A DNA stretch of 48,691 nucleotides from Polymyxa betae (GCA_003693705.1 RBZT01000618.1:1-48691); one strand, 5' to 3'. Positions 28,838-39,193 are shown, counted from the first letter of the stretch. Notes: a model not told the origin generated them from the sequence alone. A program made the numbers and translations.

Positions 28838-29836
28838 ATGGTTGACATCAAACCCAATATCAATGTTAGGCCCGATGTGAAGCCAAACATCAGCAGACTG
28901 AGATCCGATATGATGCCGAATATCGCCAGGGTACCGGTCGTTATCAAGCCAGATATTAGCCGGCCTGCATCCAATGCAAATGTTAGAAAACCTATAGCGA
29001 CTGTTGATAGGAATAGACCAAAGAAAACCAGGAAAGTGAAAAAGAAGCGAAAAAAGGATCCGAATGCTCCTCCTCGCCCTGCATCTGCATTTATTAGGTT
29101 CTCACAAGCCAATAGAGAGAGAATAATTCGGGAAAACCCAGAAGCAACTTTCGGTAGGAGTTCCGTTTTTTTACAGTTGATATTTTTAAAGTCTCATTGC
29201 TACGTTTGTTTATTATTTGTCCAGCAAGGTAATGCTCTTTATGTAGCTCAGATCGGGAGATTAATGGGAGAAGCCTGGAAGCAAACCTCTGCGGAAGAGC
29301 AGATGCGGTATTACGTGCAAGAAGCAAATGCACGAGAGATCTATGAACAAAGGCTAGGACGGCCAACGAATGTGAATGCGCTTCAAAATGGAAAGACAGA
29401 AATGTGTGCAGGTAATCAGACTTCTTGCAATATTTTTCCTGAACGAATGCATCATTAGATCTATGCGATTCGGCTGTTGGAGCTTCAAATAAAGCTCGTC
29501 CAGCCCCTTCTGATGCTCCATCTGTTGCGAAAAACGAAAACGACATTGAGCCTGCACTGAAAAAAATAGATCTCGATTCTCAGATTGTCCAACAAGATAT
29601 TCATTTAGAAAACCACAACGACATCGCATGCAGTAAGCTACATGTTGCTGAACGATTGCAAGTTTGACGAGCGTTGCTAAACAGGCGCTACATTTGAGCC
29701 AAACCACGATCTTAAGCCGATCAGCTCAGAGTTGAGTCAAAACCAGATTGCTACAGCAATTTTGGCCAACGAACCCACCCAGGACGCAGATCACCCAAAG
29801 TTGCTGGATGTCATTGATCTCACAAACGACGATTAA
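28838..29836 (+). CDS. HMG-box protein with C-terminal SUMO-interacting motif
   Basis: Exons 28838-29153, 29247-29411, 29459-29632 and 29685-29836 give 268 residues in one frame. Residues 1-60 contain repeated KPNI/KPDI units spaced by about 8-20 residues. A very basic stretch (KKTRKVKKKRKK, 62-73) can act as nuclear signal and DNA contact. The HMG box spans about 74-143: DPNAPPRPASAFIRFSQANR in exon 1, then IGRLMGEAWKQTSAEEQMRY in exon 2, with the expected aromatic and Lys/Trp core positions. The tail is Ser/Asp-rich and ends LLDVIDLTNDD, a textbook SIM (hydrophobic core VIDL followed by acids). It resembles MATA/sequence-specific or HMGB-type single-box chromatin proteins; which class is unclear. 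The ATG chosen is the first in frame. Confidence 0.88.
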
Positions 29837-30095
29837 TTATCAATAATGGGTTTATATCCAAGTATTCTTTTTCTAAACCTTTCATCTCGAAATTCAGCAG
29901 ATTCGCCGTCTCATCAACCTGGTGTTGTTTTCACCAGAATGGCACATCTTTCGAAATCCTTCCTAGTTGGATTTGCATCACGTTTAAGCATAACACTGAT
30001 GGATGTCATTCTGGAAAGAACTATCCCAAAAAACACAGATCTGTCTGATGTAGGATTGGAGTCTCCTAACATCTGAATCTGAATGTGTGATATCA

Positions 30096-30151
30096 TGGCC
30101 CCATGCAGATCCCATTACCCCATCACCCCATGCGAACCCCATCACCCCATG
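30096..30151 (+). repeat. Short tandem repeat with CATCACCCCATGC units
   Basis: About three degenerate copies of an 18-20 bp unit containing CCCCATGC and CATCACCCC lie 95-150 bp upstream of the transporter ATG. It may be a simple repeat or a cluster of binding sites. Confidence 0.6.
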
Positions 30152-30244
30152 CTTGTCTGTGCTCTGTCAGAGTGTTTGACGTTTCACTTGACTGTCATTT
30201 CATGACAAGGTACACCATATCGATCTTTTAGTTTCGAGGTCGTC

Positions 30245-32560
30245 ATGTATGCAGGAGACGTCCAGGAGTCGCGTCACCTGTTCGCCTCGAAATCAGAGTA
30301 TGAGGCGCTAATTACACGCCAGACTTCGTTCCCGGCAGTTTCACCTGGTCGTCGGCGTACGGACCGCTTGTCACTCTGGCAGACGTTCGCGTATGCTCTA
30401 CCGGCTTTGGCTTTAGCAGCTCAGTACCTGCCGACTCACATCCATGTGTTCAAATTCTACACTGATGTAATGCTGGTGCCGGCTGGCACTCTTGCTATAG
30501 GGACGGCATTAGCACGAGCTGCTGATTGTATTATCGATCCCATTATTGGATGGATTAGTGATAATACCAGTATGAACTTAATTTTATTTGAGAATCAGCC
30601 CTTCTTTATGAAAGGTTGAGACATTTCAGCGTTTTAATGACCGTTTTCAGATTCGTCGTATGGTCGTCGGAAGCCGTATATAGCATTGTCGTTGCCTGTT
30701 AATGCAATGTGCTACTATCTGCTTTTCACACCTTCGCCTTCAATAAAGCCACGGGCTGCTGCTACCTGGTTCACATTTTTCTTCTTTGTCTATCTTGCCG
30801 TGCCTTTAGCGCTTCCATATTCCAGTCTTGGGCCCGAGCTGACTTCGGATAATAAGACCCGGATTAAAGTACGATTTAGCTGTTTGTTGGTTTTTGTGGT
30901 TGCAAACTGACACGAGCAGATGTACGTGATGGTTGAGATTCTGGACAAAACTGGCATCGTTCTCGCATCCTTGCTGCCAACTTTGCTTCTGAAGACCTAC
31001 AACGACAATGTTAGGGAAGCGTTTTCTCAAACGGCCTTCATCATTTGCGTTATCACTATTATGACGTTCTCCGTCCTGCTAGTGTTTGTCGAGGAACCTC
31101 AACGCCGGATTCAAGACCCTCGACAGGTGGCTTTCTGCCTACCTGTGTAAAATTTTAACATTCTTGAAATCAGGTCAAATCATCACAGTTTGTTCCTGGG
31201 ATACGTCGCGCGATGAGAAACATGCCGTATCGGCAACTTATCTATGCTGCTTCAATTGGCACAATCAGTCATGCTATTACCAATGTGATATTCAACTATT
31301 ACATTGCATGCGTGATTCAGGTGCTGTAGCAGAACATTAAAGTATTCGTGCATGTAATCCTATTTTAGGTCAAAGATCCGGAGAGGTTTGTCGGATATGC
31401 TCTCTGTTTCTTTTTTGTTCCTTCGGCTTTGTCATTACCAATCTGGCACGGGCTCGCTCACATTCTGGATACTCGAAGGGCTTGGCTTTTTGGTACGTCG
31501 TTGGTTATGTATTGATCATGTTCTAATGCACACCAGGATGGATCTTGCATGTTCCCATCTGTATCGGTATGTTCTTTCTTGAGAAGGGCGACGAAACTCT
31601 ATTCTTCATTTTGACCGCGCTGATGGGGGCATCATACGGCAGCCTATTCTTATGCAAAGCGATGGTTTCGGATGCCATCGATTACGATGAAGTGAGTGAA
31701 TTCAGGCAATAACCACATTCGCTGATTGTTGCTTTAGTTGCGAACAGGCTCGCGATCCGAAGGTCAGCTGATAGCTTGGATTACTTTGATACCGAAACTG
31801 GCCGTTATTCCAGCATCTTCGCTACCTCTCGTAGTCCTACAATATACAGGTCATACCATCTGCTGACCGTCGTTTTTTTTCAATTTCCTGTAGGCTATGC
31901 TCCAAACAAACAGAAGCAGAATGAAAGCGTGACAATGGCTTTACGCGTAATGACAAGTTTCGTTCCAGCAGTGCTGTCAACATTGGCCTTCGTATTCGCT
32001 TATAGATATCCTATCACTGGAGAGGTTCAAGAGCGGTGAGTAAATTGAACCATTCGAATCACATTAGTCTGAGATCTGTTCCCAGAATTCAGCGGATGAT
32101 TGCTGCTGATCGGAATCACCATGCTGACGATAGCGTTGCTATAGACCCGATCACCGGCAATCCGTTTGTTAAGCAGCATGCCTTCGCTATGGACATGGAC
32201 CATTTCTCAATAGAAGGTTGGATCCTTTGGCTTCGGTTTCACCAATGATGTTCATGCATGTGATTAGAGCTAAACATTCTGGCTGTCGAAGGTGGATGGG
32301 GCACAGTTCGCCGGCGGATTCTCTTCTCATTGTTGTTATGGATCCTCATAATGATTGGTTCGATAGCGCTGGCGGTCGCTAATCTGACAGAATTAACAAC
32401 AGTGCTATCTACAACTTCTGCATCTGTTTGCGTACTGCTAATGGCGTACCACTGTTTTCGGCTTCGGGCCCTGTACGAATTCGACGACCAGACCCACATC
32501 TCGCTGAAATCTGATATCAATCACCTTCGTCGGATCCGTAGTCAATCTATCATGAAATAG
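30245..32560 (+). CDS. GPH/MFSD2-type major facilitator transporter
   Basis: Multi-exon gene (about ten exons, introns of about 45-75 nt). The N-terminal cytoplasmic part ends with FAYALPALALAAQYLPTHIH. Family motifs then follow in order: DCIIDPIIGWISDNT, then YGRRKPYIALSLP in the next exon (loop 2-3 signature), LAVPLALPYSSLGPELTSD, and AIDYDELRTGSRSEGQLIAW after the 31,694 intron. The last motif is the hallmark of glycoside-pentoside-hexuronide:cation symporters and of animal MFSD2 lysolipid carriers. Twelve membrane helices are expected. A long C-terminal part (32080-32560) adds a cytoplasmic segment, two more hydrophobic stretches (SLLLWILIMIGSIALAVANL) and a basic end RRIRSQSIMK. The substrate cannot be read from the sequence; sugar or lysophospholipid are the known choices. 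Confidence 0.88.
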
Positions 32561-32652
32561 TGTAGATATGAGTTTTAATTATAAATTAATTTGTAATATA
32601 TCTCGAAATCCCAAACTAATTTTTAAAGCCACGTGACAGTGAATTTTATCCA

Positions 32653-33552
32653 TCATTTATTTATTATCAAGTGTCTAACAATATCATCGACAACAATGCC
32701 TCCAAACTTTGTCCTGGATGGATTCGTAACCAAGATATCCAGATGGCCAACAATTGGACGTGATGGTGTATAGACACAGCGGCGCCATCCCAAGGCGTCA
32801 AGTCGTGTCCTCATTAACTCTTCTGATTCATCCAGATCACATCCAAGTCCTGCTTGGTTCTGGTCATTGATGTCAACTTCCATCAGAAGCGCATCGGTCC
32901 CTTTAAAGATGGCGGCGCGGTAGGGATTATAACGACATATAGCAGCGGTCGGGAATGCAACCGACATGTCGTATCGAGAGCAAGCATACGCGAGCCTACG
33001 ATGAAACAATCGTAGAGCCTCGAGATGATCATCATCAGTCATTCGAATTAATAAAGGATCTTCTCCGTCCAAAAGGAACAGCTCCTGTCCGGTCATTCCA
33101 GCACAGATTCTGGCAACAAAGCAGCCCAGGTTCATCAAGGGAAGCCCAAATATCATCCGGCCATGATGTCTTGAGCCAAGATGGGGTGTAGCAACGGTCA
33201 CGAAAGAGATAGGCTGAAGAGTATTAGGGATGATTCCGTTCTGGTAAAGAAGATAGGAAAGACGCCGAGCAACGAGTCCACCCAGAGATTGCCCAATAAT
33301 AGAGATATATTTCGCATTCGGATGATATTGCAGCTGTTCGGTTAGGAAGTCGTACACCCTCTCGGACTGAGACCCGATACCGGTATGTGTTAAACCCAGG
33401 TTGACAGGAGGCATTAAGATCGTGACATCACTGCCATAATATTGTCGAATAGCAGTGGCCGTACATTCCAGATCGTGCATATGGCCATGTAGCCCATGTA
33501 ATAGAACAACAATATGCTGGGCCAGCATGATTTGCTGCGCGTCCAGATTCAT
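32653..33552 (-). CDS. DUF676-family serine lipase/esterase (copy A)
   Basis: A single-exon, 299-residue alpha/beta hydrolase. VVLLHGLHGHMHDLE gives the oxyanion HG motif near residue 17, GIGSQSERVYDFL is a family motif, and IIGQSLGGLVARRLSYLLY contains the GXSXG nucleophile elbow (Ser in GQSLGG). VATPHLGSRHHG follows, then LLDGEDPLLIRMTDDD with a candidate catalytic Asp, and a late GHLDILV with the candidate His. The family (ROG1-like, FAM135-like) cleaves ester bonds in lipids. No signal peptide or TM helix is visible. The neighbouring copy B shares the full length. The ATG overlaps the stop codon of a small upstream frame (ATGA). Confidence 0.9.
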   Translation of the reverse strand: MNLDAQQIMLAQHIVVLLHGLHGHMHDLECTATAIRQYYGSDVTILMPPVNLGLTHTGIGSQSERVYDFLTEQLQYHPNAKYISIIGQSLGGLVARRLSYLLYQNGIIPNTLQPISFVTVATPHLGSRHHGRMIFGLPLMNLGCFVARICAGMTGQELFLLDGEDPLLIRMTDDDHLEALRLFHRRLAYACSRYDMSVAFPTAAICRYNPYRAAIFKGTDALLMEVDINDQNQAGLGCDLDESEELMRTRLDALGWRRCVYTPSRPIVGHLDILVTNPSRTKFGGIVVDDIVRHLIINK

Positions 33553-33882
33553 ACCAGCAGACAGTCGCTGTTGTTACAAAGTCTCATCCAGGCAGGAAAC
33601 GCGGCGCAATTCTCAAGGAAGTCCGCAACAGAGCACATTTCGGTGGGCGTGCAGCCCCATCCCCGTTCCCGCTACAAATATCTTGAAAGCAGATCGCCCT
33701 TACGGTACGGCAGTACCGGAAGCCATGCGAACGTACCGCTCGTAGACCTGGATGGATTCTGTGATTCCGCACCAATGATTTAAGCGATGTGTGAGGACAG
33801 TGACCTGTTCCTCTTCGAGCTGAGGAACCAGACTCATCGAGGCACCAATATCGGCATTGCAGTGCTGTCTGCGCATGCTCAC
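33549..33882 (-). CDS. Small Cys-containing ORF upstream of lipase copy A, tentative
   Basis: Minus-strand coding from ATG at 33882 reads MSMRRQHCNADIGASMSLVP and QLEEEQVTVLTHRLNHWCGI. It splices over a 37-nt intron (GTACCG...TGTAG, about 33712-33676) and continues RERGWGCTPTEMCSVADFLE, ending LCNNSDCLLV with TGA at 33551-33549. Seven or so cysteines suggest a disulfide-rich or metal-binding peptide. An alternative N-terminus in another frame (MKLCIVVIALS, from 33914) looks like a signal peptide but cannot be joined by a normal-sized intron. The stop overlaps the lipase start. This may also be a leader of the lipase transcript. Confidence 0.35.
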
Positions 33883-34339
33883 TCAAGGCAATCACCACTA
33901 TGCACAATTTCATTGTGAAAGGCATGTGTGCTCCTCTACTGGAATGCAGTATGGATGAAGACTTCCAATTAATAGGACATGCTTGAAAATTTTGTTGGAA
34001 GGAGTTTGTGAGATTATCATACAGAAAGATAGAACTGTGAATAACTTAATGTCTTGATGATAAATTCTCAAATAAAACAGATACAGCGTCGTGATCTGGA
34101 TCAAGTGTTTCGTTTCAGGAAAACCACGAACACACTCCTCTCAGGGCCTTTCTTCAGGGCGGGAGCGGCTGCTCGCTTGCTTGAATCTTTGAACTCGATG
34201 CAAACCCAACAGTTTGTACAACGCCGCCGTTTATACATCGCTGATCCCGACCTGATGCAGTGTTGCTGCTGCTCTGCAAATACAAACAACCAATGGAGAC
34301 CTCTTGAACGTGCAGAATTGAGACTCGGTATGTATGCAT

Positions 34340-35218
34340 TTAGACAATATTTAAACATTGAACAATATCATTAATTACAACAGCTCCATGTTCAGCTCTA
34401 GATGAACTTGTCACCATTATCTCAAAATGACCAAAGAATCTTTTCGTGGGTGTGAATACAACCCGACGCCATTCCAATGTATCCAGACGAGATCGGATCG
34501 CTTCTTCTTCTGCATCCAGGCTAGATTGGATCCCTTTCTGACCATCATCCAGGAACTCAATCAACGATCCTGGAGCGCTCTGATGAAATGTGTTCAGGCG
34601 ACAGATGGCGGCCGTCGTGAACCCGACCGATAGATCATGTCGCGAGCAGGCGTAAGCGATTCGATGTCGGAACTGTCGTAGAGCATCGAGATGATCATCA
34701 TTCGTCATTTGGATCAGTAATGAATCGGGCCCATCTGATAAGAACAGCTGTCTGCCAGTTTGGCCAAGAAAGACGCCAGCAACAATAGCAGCGAATGAAG
34801 TGAAATGAACGCCAAAACCAAGTCGAGAATGATGTCTGGAACCAAGGTTAGGAGTAGCGACTGTTATCAAAGAGATTGGTGTGAGACGATTTGGAATGAT
34901 TTTGTTCTGATAGAGCAGATATGATAGATGACGAGCTATAAGACCCCCTAAAGAGAATCCAATAATCGAGATGTATTTAGCATTCTGATAGCTGTTCAGC
35001 TGTTCGATCAAATAATCGTAAAGACGTTGTGATTGTGATCCGATGCCAGAATGTGTTAATCCATGATTGATAGTTGGTGATAGAACAATGACATGTTGAT
35101 CATAACGAGTTCGAATGGCATTGGCAGCGTACTCCAGATCGGCAACGGTTCCATTCACCCCATGAACTAACAGAACAATATAATGACCGATAAACTGATC
35201 CGAATTGTCGTTATGCAT
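34340..35218 (-). CDS. DUF676-family serine lipase/esterase (copy B)
   Basis: A single-exon, 292-residue paralogue of copy A. VLLVHGVNGTVADLEYAANA carries the oxyanion motif, and IIGFSLGGLIARHLSYLLY carries the GXSXG nucleophile. VATPNLGSRHHS, LFLSDGPDSLLIQMTNDDH and GHFEIMVTSSS correspond to copy A position by position. The two genes lie in the same direction, about 0.8 kb apart, with the same length and no introns. This indicates tandem duplication after intron loss or retrocopy. The first in-frame ATG aligns with that of copy A within one residue. Confidence 0.9.
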   Translation of the reverse strand: MHNDNSDQFIGHYIVLLVHGVNGTVADLEYAANAIRTRYDQHVIVLSPTINHGLTHSGIGSQSQRLYDYLIEQLNSYQNAKYISIIGFSLGGLIARHLSYLLYQNKIIPNRLTPISLITVATPNLGSRHHSRLGFGVHFTSFAAIVAGVFLGQTGRQLFLSDGPDSLLIQMTNDDHLDALRQFRHRIAYACSRHDLSVGFTTAAICRLNTFHQSAPGSLIEFLDDGQKGIQSSLDAEEEAIRSRLDTLEWRRVVFTPTKRFFGHFEIMVTSSSRAEHGAVVINDIVQCLNIV

Positions 35219-35305
35219 TGACAGTAAAATTTGTAATCAAAAGAGAAACGGAAGTCGCTATCAGCCTGTAACAGTTATCATGACCTCATGATTGATCCAA
35301 TCATC

Positions 35306-35665
35306 TTAATCTAATGTCACGCACTGTTTTCTGCGTGAAAGGTTTTTCCAAAAATCCAGATTCTTTTGCCGTTCGGCTTTACCTGTAAAATCCAAGAGTG
35401 CACTGCAGCGATTCGGGTGCATGACTACTTCGATGCTGTTTAACGATTTGGGGGGCTGGTACTGAATAGGTACATAGCTGAAATTGATGGATGTTTCGAT
35501 ACGGCCGCGTTGAGAGCATGCATCTCGTTCAGTGACGCCTTTCATGTAAATAATCTTGAATTTGAAAAAGAGCAGCGTAAAAATGCTGGCTGTTAAGTCA
35601 AGGGCATATGGCACTTTACCTAAGGGGAATTCAGAATAGAAAATACTTGGCCTGGCGTTCAGCAT
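35306..35665 (-). CDS. Hypothetical ORF, possibly an exon of an unresolved gene
   Basis: A 119-codon minus-strand frame. The second half (KGVTERDACSQRGRIETSIN, then VPIQYQPPKSLNSIEVVMHP) looks like folded protein; the first half is hydrophobic and may be intronic, since GTAAAG near 35620 and TTCAAG near 35555 are possible splice sites. No family recognised. Confidence 0.25.
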   Translation of the reverse strand: MLNARPSIFYSEFPLGKVPYALDLTASIFTLLFFKFKIIYMKGVTERDACSQRGRIETSINFSYVPIQYQPPKSLNSIEVVMHPNRCSALLDFTGKAERQKNLDFWKNLSRRKQCVTLD

Positions 35666-36067
35666 TCTTTTAAATTACGAATATTGAAAATGGCGCATAT
35701 GAAGGCGATTGAATGTTAAAGGGCTTATTAGCGAAGTCCAGTTTAAAGCTGAAGCAAGTGTATCCATCATGCATATGTCGTGGCGAACAGTTTACTCTTA
35801 TGGTGTATCTCAACAGTATACTACACATTGCTGGGCTTGTCGATCCGCAAAAGAAACAGAAAAATGGAGAATATGTTGCTAAAATGTTGGCTAATGGACA
35901 TGCATTTGTATATGTAGATATAGAAATAAGGTTGATAACAGCCTTGAACGGTCGTCAGAATAAATGTACAGAAAGCGTTACTAATCTCGTGGCGGTTCTT
36001 TATAATCGGGCAGAAGTTCCTGCATAATAACATTGCTGTAAAAGCTTCATCAATAAATCGTCTGGAA
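35666..36067. other. Region between hypothetical ORF and ARID/CW gene
   Basis: Plus-strand frames overlap here (35713-36027 starting MLKGLLAKSSLKLKQVYPSC, and another reading GLISEVQFKAEASVSIMHMS). Neither has a domain or a joinable partner. The right end contains the 3' side of the ARID/CW gene. Confidence 0.3.
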
Positions 36068-37615
36068 TCAAAAACACAAACATTCAGCCAACCTTTGATG
36101 GACATTTTCACTAAGTTCAACGACACGGTTCTTGATTGACTGAAGCGCCTCCAAACTAGTCGCTTGCTGGGCATCCACAAGCTTTCCGACGATCTGCTCT
36201 AAAGTAGCAACACGTTCGGTAAGAGATGACAAAACCTATTGGAGTTCAGAAACGACTTTAGAGGCGGGCGTCGTTCATGAAGTACCTCGTGGAACTGGCT
36301 CACATCAACATTGTTGCTGGAGCTATTCACGACAGATGGCGACGATAACGACAACGATGGACGTCCACGTTTGGCAGGTGTGAATGTTCCATCAGGTCGC
36401 ATAGTCATATTACGAATCGGAGTTAAATGTTGTAAGAATCGCATATAACATGCACGTAAGGCAGTGGGCGTTACTTCCAGATTCAGCTGAGCGGCAGCTT
36501 GTACCCAGATATCATTCATGCTCGTAGCTGTTGATGATAGATCTTGAACTGCTTGGAACAGAGCGTACAGATCGACGGGTTCTAAACAAAAAAGATTTCG
36601 GAATCATTAACAGGACAAAGCAAATTCAGAAACATTGTGAACGAAAGCTTGGCATGCAAGCAGCGAGACAAGTTGTAAACCTGCACAGAAACAAGTCTCA
36701 AATTCTTACGCTTTAAGGGTCCAATTTTAGGGAACGACCTGGTCAATTGACCTTTCTGTAAAAGCTTGTTCTGTAGCGTCTTGTACCATTCCTTCCTCTC
36801 ATCATTTTCGATGAATGGTTTCGGGACGATCCAGAATATGGATTCCACAGACGGATGACTATTTGGTTCGTCATTATCTGTGTTCGATACACGATCAGTA
36901 AGTATAAAAGATATTGTTATAGCAACATACCCTGGAACGAATACGTTCTGGATTGTTGGGGGAGTTGTGGCAATATTGATTGAATCTTTTTCAGATCTTC
37001 CTGCTGTTGCAGCTCTTGTTCTGGAGTTGGTAGTGATAATCTCCGATAAGGGATAATACGATGTAGCTTCGAGCCCCAATAATCGTCTTCTTCATCACAG
37101 CCCTGATCCGAACATGTCCATTGTGATGAAAGTTCATTGATCGATCCAACAATCTGTCGCCATTTACGACATCGATCACACTGAACTAGAGGCGGCCTGG
37201 CCTTCGTCATAGGCAGATCGGCAGCATGTAAGGTAGGTAACTGATGTGATGATGGTCGTACTGCCTTCCGAGGTAACGGAGGAGGAGGAACTGAGAACTC
37301 TTCGATCGTGATGCCATCGACGTCGACAACTTTATCAGGGACGGCCTTGACAGGTTCAGGTTCATCAACAGCATCAGCTTCGTCATTGATATTTTCAACC
37401 ATCTTAATGTCAGCTGGTTCGTTAGGTGTGTCGAAAACGCTGTCAGCGACTCCTTCGAAAACGCTCTGGGGATTGTCGAAAATGCTTTCTCCGACAAAGG
37501 CGCTGGCGAACTTCGCTGCGTAAACAGGATCGGAAGTATGTCGCTGAGCGTGATGCGCCTGAACTATGCTGGCAGCAACGGCCCAATCCGGTGTAGTATT
37601 GTCCAGATCGGCCAT
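36068..37615 (-). CDS. CW zinc finger and ARID-like nuclear protein
   Basis: Minus-strand gene with introns near 36931, 36716 and 36280. Exon 1 (from MADLDNTTPDWAVAASIVQA) has an acidic, Phe/Asp-rich N-terminal half. It then carries a CW finger at about residues 140-185: PPLVQCDRCRKWRQIVGSIN followed by SSQWTCSDQGCDEEDDYW, with four Cys ligands and two Trp. CW domains bind the histone H3 tail methylated at Lys4. A short linker exon (HPSVESIFWIVPKPFIENDE) follows. The 36540-36290 part reads PVDLYALFQAVQDLSSTATS and WVQAAAQLNLEVTPTALRAC plus YMRFLQHL, the pattern of ARID/BRIGHT DNA-binding helices (LY-x-L ... W-x-x-VA-x-x-L ... ALR-x-x-Y-x-x-LxxL). The C-terminus is a short coiled coil (TERVATLEQIVGKLVDAQQA). 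Chromatin binding is the likely role. Confidence 0.8.
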
Positions 37616-38084
37616 GCTAGCAGTTTAATCAGGAGTCTGATTAAATAAAAAGAAATGAGAAATTGATGGATTTTGTTTGAAGACAGTTGATCATCGACCA
37701 TAGACAAAGATTGCGACACTGCGCACTTTATTCTCATGGCTATTTCACATTTTGCATTAGAAGTCGTGGGCGAGCAGAGACTCCCGATAATCCTTGATTT
37801 CCAATAAAAGTTATAAATAGGTTCATTTCGCATGAAGGCAATGATACTGGTGAGGACCTGGCTGTAGCAATTCTTGGATAAATTCACGTCATCGTAATTG
37901 ATTAAGTAAACGAAGGGATATCTGCAACATATTTATTGATGCTTGCATACTGGCATGTCAGCAAATAGAGAATTTCTACTTTAAAAAAATCCCAACCTGT
38001 AAGCTACAGAGAACTATCTCCAACAACAGTAAAGCGCCACGACTTCGGTCATACTGTCCGTCCGAATCAATCACCCTGAATCTG
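37616..38084. other. Intergenic, divergent promoter region
   Basis: Upstream region shared by the ARID/CW gene (minus) and the small ORF/prefoldin pair (plus). The minus frame 37564-37887 is antisense or leader and has no features. Nothing else seen. Confidence 0.4.
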
Positions 38085-38339
38085 ATGGTAAACCAGGGGA
38101 TTCTTGCTGGTATAATTAGCAGGGTTATAATGGGCAGAATCTTCGAGGAGACTTTTGCTTACAGCTCTGCCGCCAATGGCCTGCGTCGTTCAGCCGACCT
38201 CGACCCAAGGACGGATCCCCCGGGGGGGGGGCAGTACGGGCGGGCTGCGCCCTCTTCCGGATCTAAATCATTGCTGAAAGCACGGCCGACCCGCCAACCG
38301 CCCATCATCGACCAGCGCGGACCAGCATTCCCACCTTAG
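38085..38339 (+). CDS. Small ORF directly upstream of prefoldin 6
   Basis: An 84-residue frame starts MVNQGILAGIISRVIMGRIF, an amphipathic, weakly mitochondrial-like N-terminus. A Gly/Pro/Arg/Ser-rich low-complexity part follows, with a run of ten G in the DNA at 38222-38231 (encoding PPGGGQ). Its TAG ends two bases before the prefoldin ATG. It could be an independent short protein on a two-cistron mRNA, an upstream ORF controlling prefoldin translation, or chance. No family recognised. Confidence 0.4.
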   Translation: MVNQGILAGIISRVIMGRIFEETFAYSSAANGLRRSADLDPRTDPPGGGQYGRAAPSSGSKSLLKARPTRQPPIIDQRGPAFPP

Positions 38340-38341
38340 CC

Positions 38342-38856
38342 ATGGACCAGCACATGTTACAGCGTGTCCAAGAGGCGTATCAGACAGAATATAATAATTT
38401 CCAGTCATTCGCAGCACCATTACAGGCTCTGGCAAAATCCAAGGCCCAATATCTAGCTCAAATACAAGAGACAACCGATGTTCTTAATGAGTTTGAAATC
38501 ACATTTATTCTATCAACACATAGTAATTGAATTTTTATCAGGCTAAACCTAGTAAAGGACGAATCTGATGGCAATGTCTATAAAATGTATGGTCCTGTTC
38601 TTGTGAAACAGGTTAGCTTAAGGACCTCCCATTGCTGCCTTTTTCTAAGAGATTTCAGGATCTGGATGAGGCTAAGACGAACGTAAGAACGAGGTTGGGA
38701 TTCATGCAGGAACAGCTCGATAAAATCGACAAGGACATCACCTCGAAACAGGCTGAAATGGATAAATCTAAGCAGAAGATGGCACAGATTCAAACATTGT
38801 TTAACAACGCCACGAACGAGTTAAAAGCTCGGGCTGCCGAACAACAGAAGGCGTAA
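38342..38856 (+). CDS. PFDN6: Prefoldin subunit 6 (beta-type)
   Basis: Exons 38342-38490, 38542-38611 and 38659-38856 give 138 residues, the usual size. The N-terminal helix MDQHMLQRVQEAYQTEYNNF is followed by the beta-hairpin segment with DGNVYKMYGPVLVKQDLDEA, the most conserved motif of beta-type prefoldins. The second long helix runs from about LDKIDKDITSKQAEMDKSKQ to the C-terminus. Prefoldin is a hexameric jellyfish-shaped co-chaperone that hands unfolded actin and tubulin to the CCT chaperonin. Introns of 51 and 47 nt are both clean GT-AG. Confidence 0.95.
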
Positions 38857-39193
38857 TAAAACCCGGCAGAAGGCGTTATTTGTTTATTGGCACTCAAGAT
38901 CGTTTTTTTACATTGGACTGAACGGTTTCTTGCACTGACCTGTTGATAGCGACAATGTGATCATTAGGTACTGTGCGATCAGTCGTAATCGAATTGTTGT
39001 GGTACTTCACAGCATCATTCGGGTTCTGTTTCCTGTCATCTGAAACCGATTAGCGATTCGATTGAGGCTGATTAGATTCTAGTCGTCGAGACCTCCATAT
39101 CGGTCGACTTTGCATTCATCGAGTATTATTCCTCGTTACCATCCAGGTCTGGAAGGGGAGTCCTCCTCAAAAGACGTTGAAATCGACTTCACA
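38857..39193. other. Intergenic, no gene seen
   Basis: 337 bases between the prefoldin stop and the phosphatase start; no frame, RNA gene or repeat worth reporting. Confidence 0.5.

Noticed and set aside
34054-34374. 106-codon plus frame containing LLSGPFFRAGAAARLLESLN and a run of four Cys
   Set aside because: Both strands are open in several frames here; no domain, and it overlaps the 3' end of lipase copy B.
35713-36027. 104-codon plus frame starting MLKGLLAKSSLKLKQVYPSC
   Set aside because: An overlapping frame is equally good, no start or splice model holds, and nothing is recognised.
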